From Alviniconcha marisindica (taxonomy: Eukaryota > Mollusca > Gastropoda > Provannidae): 64,000 bases of DNA. Made by a program: the position numbers and the translations under genes. The notes under the pieces are model-generated. The model had not been told where the DNA came from. It saw nothing but the letters and a program-made list of their open reading frames with translations, and searched no databases. Of this stretch, positions 14,556 to 26,398 are shown piece by piece (within the stretch, counting starts at the first letter, position 1; every line of letters starts with the position of its first letter). The DNA is taken from NCBI GenBank assembly GCA_018857735.1, contig JABMCL010003827.1, positions 38,501-102,500 of the forward strand, given 5' to 3'.

Positions 14556-17500
14556 GCTTGGACAGCTTGTACTCTTCAGCTGGTGTCAGTCTGTTCAGTC
14601 TGTCCATTTTCAAAATTTGTTATTCTGCAGCAATGGCAGTGACTGCGGGTGTTCCCATTCAAATGAACACTTTTCGGGTTGTTTGTTTTGTTTGTTCTTT
14701 TTTGTGTGTGCATGCACAGATTTGGTTTATTAGTTGTTGTTTTTTTTTGCTTTTTTGTTGTTGTTGTCCATCACACTTTTTGGTGTTGACTTGCTGTTTG
14801 TGGTTTATTTAGTTACGCTCAGTGATCAGTAAGGATCTGTGAAGAACATCAGTGTTAGTGGTATTTTCTCAGATGCCATTGAAGTGAGCTGTTCCAAATT
14901 GTGTGAGGCCTCCAGTGTGTGATTATACATTGCACCTCAGTGTTGGTACTTTTTCAGACACTACTGAAGCAAGTCCTTCCAGACTGCGTAATTGTTAGAA
15001 ACTGAAAGGTGTATGTTGGGGGGGGGGGGGGTATTATTAAGTTTTCATTGGTTTAACGTGCAAATTTATAGGTTTCTTGAGAGGGCAAAATGGCCACCAT
15101 GGTTCTCTAGTGTACACAGTTGAACAGAATGATTCCTTACATATTTACAATTTTCAGAACAGGTCTTTTTTCCTCATCGTCCGCTTAATGTCAGGTACCT
15201 CTAAAAACAGGCTCATTGTTTTAGGCAAAGAGAGACAAAGTTCTGGTGCTCAGGTGGTTATCTTCAAAAGTGTATGGCTCAGTTTTGTTGTTGGTGGAAT
15301 TAATGGCAATATTTAAAAAAAAAATCTTTTATGTACATAAAATTGCCATTTGCTGGGTTTTGTTTCTTCAGAAATACTGAAAGAAATAAGAAGTGTACAT
15401 GTATAGAGAGTTTGAATCATTGGTAATTTATTTAACTTCACGTTCTCCATGTATCAGGGGTGCATGTGGGAGTGCCAGAAGTTGGAACTGGCAGACTGAG
15501 CTGGGTTCACCCAAATGCTGGAATAAAACTGTTTCAAATAAAAAGTGAAGTCTGATGATCAACTTAAGAGTGAGAAATGAGGCCAGACTGTGGCTTGTGT
15601 GACCCAACAGATTTTTTTCTCTTATTTACATATTGTCAAATCTTTCTTGTCTCTGGCCTGAAACTTTGGCTGAAAGTTTCTTGAGGCACAGGTATTGCAC
15701 CCCACATGCACACCTGAAATAGGCATGTTCCAGATTATTGATTTTCTGCCGTAGAAGGAAAGAAACCAGAGATGTTTATTGTTGGGACTCTGTCTTTTGG
15801 AGTGCTTATTGAAACTGATACTCCACAACATCTGGCAAAGAAAACAAAAGAGACTGTTGATATGCTCCCCTCACCCTGTCCCCACTCCGCTTCCACACAC
15901 AAGCAGCTCCTTCACACCACACCCCTTCTGTTGGTATCCTCTCTGGAATTGTGAGATTGGAAGGCATGTGGGCACAGGCTGATGACCCAGGTATTTTGTA
16001 TGGGTCACTGCTGCTAAAAGGGTTTGTGTGGTCAAGTGTTCAAGTCATGATGTGGGAAGTCGTTCCTGTCAGGTATACGTGGAGTACCCACATTGTGAAG
16101 GAGGGCCTCCCAGCAGATGCAAGAGCTGGAAGCCTGTTCCGCAGCTGTAACTGTGACTCCTGCCACCCATGTCAGTGTTCACATCTGTCACTGACTCTGG
16201 CACATGCCACCCATGTCAGTGTTCACATCTGTCACTGACTGGCACCTGCCACCCATGTCAGTGTTCACATCTGTCACTGACTCTGGCACCTGCCACCCAT
16301 GTTCATATCTGTCACTGACTGGCACCTACCACCCATGTCAGAGTTCACATCTGTCTCTGACTCTGGCACCTGCTGCCCATGTTCACGTCTGCCACCTGCT
16401 GCACCTGGCAGTGTTCACATCTTCCACTGTGACATGGGCACCCGATGCCCCTGGCAGTGTTCACATCTGTCACTGTGACTCAGGCACCTGCTGCCCATGT
16501 TCACATCTGACACCTTCTGCACCTAGCAGTGTTCATATCTTCCACTGTGATTTTGGTACCTGATGCCCCTGGCAGTGTTCACATCTGTCAAGACTTACTT
16601 TGAACCTGGCACCTGTTGCATCTAGCAGTGTTCATATCTTCCACTGTGATTTTGGTACCTGATGCACCTGGCAGTGTTCACATTTGTCAAGACTCGCTTT
16701 GAACCTGGCACCTGCCGCACCTAGCAGTGTTTTCGCATCTGGCACCTGATACTCCTGGCGGTGTTCACATCTGTTACTGTGACTGGCACATGCTGCACCT
16801 GGCAGTGTTCACACTGGTCTCTATGACTCTGGCACCAGATGCCCATGCCCTTCACCACCTTTCACTGGCTGTGCACTGTTTGTGTTCACTCCTCCAGCTT
16901 TTGATGCTGTTAACTGCATGTGTTGTTATGCATGTGGCACAACATTGAACAAATCAAAAAGTCTCTAATTCTCGTTTAACTTAGATCAAGCTGTAGAAGC
17001 TTATGCTACTTTTTAGGATGTACACTTTGCTTTCATGATTTCATAGCTGCCTGTTTGTTTTTAATTCATTTTACAGTTTCAAATCTTTCATAATGTGTTT
17101 ACATTTTTACATGTGGAAAAACAAGACTGCCAATTGAGGAGATTGAAGAGGACACTGACTTGACCACAAAACCCTTTCAGTGGTGTTCATGTACATTATC
17201 ACCTTTGCATGTGGCACTGAGTTGGAGACTCAGTTTGCATCTGTGTGTGCGTATTTCCTTGCCTTTTCTTCCTCCTGTCCGACACAGCCCGTGGTTCATG
17301 TTGGATGGCTCTGCTCCTTGCACTCAGTGGGTGGGTGGATGTGCTGGATTTGGGGCCATGTGGTTTGATTGCTGTTGCGGTTTAGTTGTGTGGTTGTGGT
17401 TCAGAACTTAGCAGGACTCAAAAATTCAAATTGTTTCTATGGTGTAAGTTTATTTGAAATGCATACTGGCTATCTAACTAAGATCAATATTTGAATAAGA

Positions 17501-20086
17501 AAATGAAGAGAGAAAAGAGGTAAAGATCAGACCCATGCTCATTTTGTGAAAATGAAGAGAAAAGGTAAAAGTCAAACCCATGCTCATTTTGTGAAAATGA
17601 AGAGAAAAAAGAGGTAAAGGTCAAACCCATGCTCATTTTGTGAATTTACATGTGTGACAATTTGCTGCAGTACATCATTATAGTAAAGCAAATCTGACAA
17701 TCTTCCTGCCCCCCCCCCCCCCCGTTTCTTCCCAAAAACACAAACAAACCACAAACTGACATGAGAAGGGGGGGAAAGGATGGTAAGTATGAGTAAATCA
17801 CACCAATAATCACAGTATGCTACATGTTGGAAATCATCATATTCTTCGGCTGCCCTACACTCAGCCTTTGCCCCCAAATGATCTGTCAAAATTTTACATC
17901 GCGGATTTGAAAATAAAATATTTAAATAACTCTGCAGCTTTCTCCTGTCTTCTTTTTCTCTTGAAGATCGCCTGCTCTTGTTCCCAGTCTTATTGATGCT
18001 CTTGTATTGCTAAGGAGGAAAGTATATGCTGAAGGACTTGTGGTGATGTGTGTGTGTGTGTAGACTGACCAGCAAAGAGGCTTCATTTTCCCTGCGGCTT
18101 CACCTCATCTACCTGATGTACGACATTATTCATCACTGGTGAGTGCTCTTTCCTTTTTGCAACTTCAGCTTCGCTTTCTGCTCATTTACCTGAAGTGTGA
18201 CATCTGTCATTGGTTTGTTCATGTTTGACTGTGAGTATGACTCCATCTCATCTACCTGATGTATGACATTATTCATCACTGGTGAGTGCTCTTTCCTTTG
18301 CAACTTCACCTTCCGCTCATTTACCTGAAATGTGACATCTGTCATTGGTGAGTGCACTTTTCCCATTGTTTTTATACCGGATAAGTAATTTTTTAATGTA
18401 ACAGCTATTTTTTACTTGATTTCTCATCATGTTTAAGAAAAATCTACATTTGCAAGTCAAGGAAACACAACTGTTGATGCTGCCATTTTGTGTGCAGCAG
18501 TTTGTATCACTGTCAGTGACTGCAGATACAAGGCTGGCGTGTGTTGCAAAAAGTGTCAGCTACATCACGAACGAAATTGTTTCTGCTCTTCATTGGTAAA
18601 GAGCAGACCAACATGGCTACCCCCCCCCCCCCCCCCCCCCAGCTCAGATTTGAGCAAGTTTTGTATAAGCATGATGGACCGACCAAGTAAAGCCGGCAGG
18701 TGGAAGTATTTACATATTTTCCACATTTACAGGCCAACTTGCAACTTCAGTTTGGTTCTCCTTTAATGTGTACATTTAGATATCATTAGTTCCATCTGTG
18801 TGGTGCATGGCTACACAATGTGGTTTCTAGGTTCGTATGTCCTGTAAAGTGTAAGTGCACCGGGCAGATAGCTGATTGATTTGTAGCATCCAGCCAACCA
18901 TGATGGTTGTATCAGGCCTTCATGCGCCCAGCCAACCATGACAGATGCGTCAGGATTTTGTGCTGACTGTTTTTTTAGCACCTAGCCAACCATGATAGCT
19001 GTATCAGGGCTTCATGCTGATTGATTTAAGCACCCAGCCAGCCATGATGGCTGTATCAGGGCTTCATGCTGATTGATTTAAGCACCCAGCCAGCCATGAC
19101 AGTTGTATCAGGGCTTCATGCACCCAGCAAGCCATGACAGTTGTATCAGGGCTTCGTGCTCAGGGTATCATTGGAGGCATTAAGAATGTACATTGTTATG
19201 ATTGTTGCAGATGGAGTCAAAGTGTATTACTATAATTGGTACAGTGAACATACATCATTATGATTGTTGCAGTGTGCGGTAAATGTACATTATGACAATT
19301 GTTGTAGCACGCAGTGAATGTACATCATTATGATTGTAGCAGTGTGTGATGATTGTACATTATGAAAATTGTTGCAGCGTGCAGTGAATGTACATTATGA
19401 TGACTGTTGCAACACGCTGTGAATGTACATTATGACAATTGTTGTAGCACGCAATGAATGTACATCATTATGATTGCTGCAGTGTGTGATGATTGTACAT
19501 TATGACAATTGTTGTAGCACACAATGAATGTACATCATTATGATTGCTGCAGTGTGTGATGATTGTACATTATGACAATTGTTGCAGCACGCAATGAATG
19601 TACATCATTATGATTGCTGCAGTGTGTGATGATTGTACATTATGACAATTGTTGCAGCACGCAATGAATGTACATCATTATGATTGCTGCAGTGTGTGAT
19701 GATTGTACATTATGACAATTGTTGCAGCACGCAATGAATGTACATCATTATGATTGCTGCAGTGTGTGATGATTGTACATTATGACAATTGTTGCAGCAC
19801 GCAATGAATGTACATCATTATGATTGCTGCAGTGTGTGATGATTGTACATTATGACAATTGTTGCAGCGTGCGGCGCAATGTGGAGGGCCTGAAGGAGAG
19901 TCTGGAGAAAGTGGTGGTGCCCATTTTCTGCACCGCCAAAATGGGCGCCGAGGAGGGGGCACAGACTGAAAAGCTGGACAAGGTGAGGTTCTAGAACACT
20001 TCAAAAGTCCAAGCATAGGCCAAGCTTGAAAGTTCAAACAGTCAGCCATGAAGATGGTTTGGCTGAGAAGATTGCATGAGCTCACA

Positions 20087-20121
<35 letters not shown>

Positions 20122-23100
20122 AAGCTTTGGGAAGATTTTCCAAGGAAAATAAGTAGCATTTGTGTTGCAAGAGGATTTACAAAAGATTTTTTTCTTCTTC
20201 TTTTTCTTCTTCAGGTCAGACATTTAGCCATATATTAATATTTTTGAGAAGCTGTTTAGGTTCTTATTAGTCATGTATGCTCTGTGATACTATTAATTAA
20301 AAAAAAATGCTTTCAAAACATATTTATTTGACATAAAGACCAACAGTTTCACAAGTCAATTTTTTTTATGCAGCGCATACTTTAAAATCGAACAAATGAA
20401 GCCATGTTACTTCACATGGAAATTTTCTTTTGTACTGTTTACACAATTTGAAGAATGCAAGCCTGTAAAAATCTTTCATGGGTAGTGCTTTGACTTTTAG
20501 AGGTGGCCTACATGTGAGTGAAACTGTTCCCACTGGGACGGAGCAACTAAACGGGTCCTGTTGTTTTCAGCTGCTGAAGCTGTGGGAGAACCATGGCTAC
20601 CTGAACAAAGAGACATTGGAGGTGAGAACTGAACTCTTCCTTCCTCAGTATTTTTTATATTTATCTTTTAGCAGTTTTCTGCCAAAGGTGAGGGTTGGAT
20701 ATTAAAGATAGTTAAAAAAAAAAAATGTATAGCAGGGATATCAGCATCACTTTGGCGGAGGCATGATTTTTTATCTTAAAAGATTCATTTTGAGGGGGTT
20801 CCTCCATATTTTTATCTTTAAAGCAGTTTTTTGCCATGAGTGAGGGTTGGATATGAAAGACAGACCCTGAGTCTTCTCCAGTACCTGTACAAGACTGAAG
20901 TTTCTTTATTTTTAGTTGTTTTATTTTGGGGCTTTGTTTTGTTTCAGAAACTGCACGACCCAGCACAGGCTTTGTCTGCCCATCAGGTATGGACTGTTTT
21001 TCTCACAGCCTCCTCTTCAACGTTCCCCATTTTATGACAGCATAACAAGTAACAGCTGCTTGGGAAGGGAGATGAATTGCATATGCGACCATTTTCAGTT
21101 GTGGTGCAACATGGGCAGCCAGTTTCCACCTTCAGCTTCAAGGGTTGACCAATGAATTGTTTGCGTGTCCAACTCATTCCCTTTTTTATGGCAGTACAAC
21201 AAGTAACAGTTGCTTGGGAAGGGAGACAAATTGTGTATGTGGCTGTTTTCACTTGTGGTGCAACTTGGGTTGACCAAGTGTTGTATTTCTGTGTATCCGA
21301 ACAATGGTACGGCTGGCAGTGCTTAGGAGTGTTTATGAGCACACAGATGTTAATGCATACAAAGTTTCCTTGCACTTTTTCAGTTGTGGTACAACTTGGG
21401 CAGCCAGTTTCTGGCTTCAGCGTCGAGGGTTGGCGAAGTGTGTGTTGCATTTCTGTGTGTCTGACCAAAGGTATGGCTGTCAGCGCTTGGTGGTGTTAAT
21501 GAGCACACGGATGTTCATGCGTGCAAAGTTTCCTTGCACTTAGCAGCCAGTTGAGGCCTTTCCCACCTCTTTTTCATGCTTCACCATACTTCTACCAAGT
21601 CAGGACAGGGCTGTCAGAATAGCAGTGGATTATCTCGGATAAAATTATGCAAAAAGGATGAGGATATGGTATGGAGGGATGGTTATGACTGTCGAGTTTG
21701 GGTTGAGACGTCACAGGTTTGAACCCCAGTTCAGTCTGTAAAGTTTATCATTGACTGCATACAGACGGATTGATTCTTATGCTTTACAATGTGATTAATG
21801 TAATCGATGACCACTTCCCTCATAATGTGATGGCTGACTGCTTCCCTCATAATGTGATGGCTGACTGCTTCCCTCATAATGTGATGGGTGACTGCTTCCC
21901 TCATAATGTGATGGATGCCTGCTTCCCTCATAATGTGATGGGTGACTGCTTCCCTCATAATGTGATGGGTGACTGCTTCCCTCATAATGTGATGGATGCA
22001 TGCTTCCCTCATAATGTGATGGGTGACTGCTTCCCTCATAATGTGATGGTGATGCTTCCCTCATAATGTGATGGGTGACTGCTTCCCTCATAAGTGATGG
22101 CTGACTGCTTCCCTCATAATGTGATGGGTGACTGCTTCCCTCATGATGTGATGGGTGACTGCTTCCCTCATGATGTGATGGATGCCTGCTTCCCTCATAA
22201 CATGATGGCTGACTGCTTCCCCAGGCCAGCCTGATCACGGACAACGCAGACATTGTGACCCAGGTGAGCACCAACATCCAGTCCCAGTACGCAGCCCTGC
22301 AGAAGCAGCACCAGGACTTCTGCAACCACCTCAACCTGCAGCTGACCTCCCTGCAGCAGCAGCTGGCCATCCTCCTGGCCCAGGAGCAGCAACGTAGGTT
22401 CCCCACCACCTGTGTGTCTGCACGCGTGTGTCTGTGTAGAGAGCGCCGGGCTGCCACTCAGCAGCTCAGGGTTCCCCGTTAACCAGCAGTTTCCAGTATT
22501 TTACCGGTTAAGATCAGCATATACCAGAAACAAAATCAGCAAACGGTCAGACGTGCCAGCTGTTATTTTGATTGATTGGTTCTCAACAACAACAAAAAAG
22601 CACACACACACACACAAAAACTAAAATCAAATGCAGCACACGGAGAGGAGAGTGCATCGAGCATGTGTATTCTAGACGAGGAAGGGAGCCGTATATTTGC
22701 TAGTAGAGTTCTAGTAATAGTATCTATACATGACTGTATCAGACTGGTTACTTTGATTGTCTGACCGGTTTCTGCGAACCATTTCACTACCTTGTAGATG
22801 TGACACCAGTGTGAAAAATGTCTAGCCTGATCACTGTAGCTTTGAATAGTTTGGGTGTGAAGAGGAGCTGACAGTGTCAGTGGTGCTGTCAGAAATAGGT
22901 CAGTTGTCACCCTCTGCAGGGGAGATTGTAAATTGAAGATGCGTTACTGAAAGCGATTGGTGTCTGTTTTTTGTGGATGATTGGTTGGTGGAATTGTGTA
23001 GATGTGTGAATAGTCTGGTGATTGATGTTTGATTTGCTTGGGTGATTGATGGTTAGTTCATCTTGATGATTGATAGTTAATTTTCCTTGGTGATTAATGT

Positions 23101-26100
23101 TTGATTTGTCTGGGTCATTGTTGCTTGGATTGTGGATGTTTGATTTTTCTGGGTGATTATTACTTAACTATCCAGATGATTGTTGTTTGGTTATCTAGGC
23201 CTTTAATATTTGATTTGTGTGGCTTATTGATTGATTTATCTAGATCGTTGCTGTTTGATTTGTGTGGATCATTTGTATGTGTGGATCATTGATGTTTGAT
23301 TTATCTAGATCGTTGATGTTTGATTTGTGTGGATCATTTGTATGTGTGGATCATTGATGTTTGATTTATCTAGATCATTGATGTTGGATCATTTGTATGT
23401 GTGGATCATTGATGTTTGATTTATCTAGATCATTGATGTTTGATTTGTGTGGATCATTTGTATGTGTGGATCATTGATGTTGCCTTTGTCTGGATCATTG
23501 CAGTGAGTGGGGCAGCAGTTGCAGCAGGAGAGGGATCCCCGCAGGTAAGTGGCCGCACTAACCTTTCATAGCCTTCCATTGACAAATGCAGTCCATGGAC
23601 ATGCACATGTTGGTTGAAGTGTTGCTTGACGTCCACAGAAACCGTAAGTTTATTAGGGACGGGAGCCCAGGACGTCTGCCTCAACTTTCACACAGCTCCT
23701 GAGCTCTGACATGCACATGAACCAACTGCTCTTTTTAACTGCCTTAGAAACTGTTGGTAGCACAGGACTACTGTCAAACAAAACAGGAGATTGTTAACTT
23801 TTCCATTGGACAGCAGTGATAGTCATGGACGCTTGAGCACACATGCAAAGTCTCTGAGCTATTGACGCTTTCACTCCCTGGTAAACATACTTCTCTGAGG
23901 GTAAATGTTTGTGGCAGGGTGGTGAGTTGTGTGTTAAGTGGCCTCCACCAGCAGTAGGCATCCGAGCTTTCAGCCATGCAGTGATCTGAAAGGGATGGGC
24001 TAAATGTAGACAGCAGTGTCACGCACTCTTTGCTTTATTGCTGTGGTTTTGTGTTGTGTGTTCTCTCTGCGGTGTAAAAATGCAGGCTTGTGTCAGTATT
24101 CCTTCAAACCCCTCAGACCTTGCCAAAAACCAGTCTGAAAGAGAGGCATATTTTTACACACAATCCTTTGCTGATTTTTTAACAGTCCTTTGCTGATTTT
24201 TTTTATATATATATTGTTTTAAACACAATATTTTGCTGATTTTTAAACCTACTGCTTTGAGAAAGCACAATCCTATGCTTACAGCCTCCTCCTCCCACCC
24301 CTCCCCCCAGCTCCTCTTCTTTGCCTTCTATGCACTCTCACCCCAAATCTCACCTGTTGGAGTTACTGACTGAGACCAAGTGCACGCAGTGTCAGTGTAA
24401 ATGTCTGCATACTGTGCAGTGATAATTTCTGCCAATGGCTGGTTTCATTTTGTTGGTCAGTTCATCAAGGCACAGCTTTATTGAGTCTGACACTAACTTG
24501 ATGCAACGTACTCATTTGACTGGGCGCTACGTTAAAACAGCAGCAACAACAACACCTTTTTACTTCTTCTTATTTTTTAATCTATCTTCACAAGGCAGAC
24601 CTGTGTTCCAGCCACGTATTGTAAGGATCAGATCAGGGCTTTTTTTGTGACTCCACTCACAGCTAACAAACAGAAACACACACGCCGCCACTTGGTGGGA
24701 TAGTCTCCCTTCTGTAAATTTTGCCAATGTGCTATGCTGGTTAGAGCACAGAGAGTGAGAGGAAAAAACGTGAGCCATTTACACTACCGGAAATGTGCAG
24801 GAGGAGCTATGGGCTATGCTGGTTAGGGCACACAGAGAGTGAGGGGGAGAAACTGGGGCCGTTTATGGCAATGAACATTTCCAGGCTATGTGCTATGCTG
24901 GTTAGGGCACAGAGAGGGATAGGGAAAAACCAGGGCCATTTACACCAGTGAAATGTCCAGGCTGAGCTATGCACTATGCTGTTTAGGGCACATAGAGGGA
25001 GAAACTGGGGCCATTTACACCAGTGAAATGTCCAGGCTGAGCTATGCACTATGCTGTTTAGGGCACATAGAGGGAGAAACTGGACCATTTACACCAGTGA
25101 AATGTCCAGGCTGAGCTATGCACTATGCTGTTTAGGGCACATAGAGGGAGAAACTGGGGCCATTTACACCAGTGAAATGTCCAGGCTGGGCTGGGGCTGG
25201 GTGCTAGATGTGTTTTTACACTGGCTGTCCCTGGACAGATGTGAGCTGTGCTCAGCTCGACTACGGAGTTGGGCTGCTAAGCATGGCTCTATTCCATTGG
25301 GCATCATCAGACATCATTTTAGAATTTGAAGAATTCTGAAAGCAGGGGATTTATATTCACTTCAAGCATGATGGTCAGCAGATGAACCATTTGGAGGGAC
25401 AGTGACATTGATCTTCCGACTGAAGTCTGGTCCAGATCACAGGTTTTGTGGTCCGGACCAGACTTCAATCAAAAGATCAGTGTCATTGTCAGCAGCAGAG
25501 TGCCCAGGCCCAGCTTAACTGGGTGCGGGCAGGACCGGTGCAGGTCATATTGTAAATGGCCACACTGATAGCTAGTTCCCTGGCCCTCTCCATCCCAGAG
25601 AAAGGTGAGTGGAAGGACTGACAGCCGGTTGAAACTGTGCAGGTGGTGGGTCAGACGCTGACGGCTGTGGGGGCGCTGCCTCACACCACTGCAGGCGAGC
25701 CTCCCGTCTCCAGCTCCCCAGGCCTGGGTGCCATGACAGCAGGAGGCGTGGCTGCCCCTGGGGTGGTCAGCCTCTCTACAGCCCCGCCCTTCACTCAGGT
25801 AAACACAGTGTGTGTTGTGTGTGCATTCAAGATGAGGAAGGTGTTCACTGGTAGAGATGGCAGGTGAACATGCAGCTGGGTTGTGGAACCTGGAATTTTC
25901 GTCAGTTTTTCCATCTTTTGTTCCTTTGCCATTGGTGCAAGAATGAGGAAATCGCATGCAATGGCATCAGCCAATTTAACTGTTGAGGTAGTGAAGTGTT
26001 CCTTTTTGCCTGCACAGAACTAGCCTCCATTCTGAGTCAGTGTTGTGTGTTTATGGGGTCATACCAGTTTGAAAAAGTGTCCAGCGCTATCACTGGCATT

Positions 26101-26333
26101 GTTGCTTTTTGTTTGTTTTGCAGCCTCCGCCATCTTTTGACCCACATGTGCCACCTCCTGGATTGCCTCCCCCTGGGATGACTGTGATGGCTCCACCACA
26201 ACAGTTTGAGTACAGTCATGGCATTGGAGGTTGGGCTCTTTGTTGGGCAGTTTTGTCTGTATGTTGTGTACTTTGTTGTGCTCTCTCCGTCACTCTCTGT
26301 CTTTCTCTTTTGTGCTTTGTAGTCTCTAATGGG

Positions 26334-26398
<65 letters not shown>

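Larger units (their letters stand above)
11970..18063 (+). other. CHERP intron 5 (6.1 kb)
   Basis: Contains a 42-bp minisatellite (12130-12360), a CT microsatellite (14489-14551), a degenerate 44-bp minisatellite (16146-16850), three copies of a 48-bp repeat (17495-17645) and a poly-C run (17709-17725). 12400-14480, 14600-16140 and 16860-17490 hold no recognised gene or repeat family. Confidence 0.75.
22394..23503 (+). other. CHERP intron 10
   Basis: Starts with a small CpG-bearing stretch (22420-22560), then a CA tract, a copy of an unclassified dispersed repeat (22664-22860), then a long array of GATTTG/GATCATT-based repeats to the acceptor. Confidence 0.7.
23545..25642 (+). other. CHERP intron 11
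   Basis: Holds a short copy of dispersed element A (23611-23710), short TTTGCTGATTTTT repeats (24160-24250), a 75-bp minisatellite (24720-25195) and a long hairpin (25398-25490). Nothing else recognised. Confidence 0.7.

Noticed and set aside
19491..19860. Regular 70-bp repeats considered as a CRISPR array
   Set aside because: There are no unique spacers between repeats, the array is intronic in a eukaryotic gene, and no cas genes exist.
21672..21735. Possible tRNA gene (B-box-like GGTTTGAACCCC)
   Set aside because: No cloverleaf can be drawn and no proper A box; at best a decayed tRNA-derived SINE head.
21795..22457. 220-codon minus-strand ORF with repeated SHYEG units
   Set aside because: It is the 27-bp minisatellite read through plus the antisense of CHERP exon 10; the period is a multiple of three, so it stays open without selection.
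25469..25957. 162-codon minus-strand ORF over CHERP exon 12
   Set aside because: No known motif, crosses an exon-intron boundary of CHERP, and has no promoter or histone-like signals. Treated as chance.
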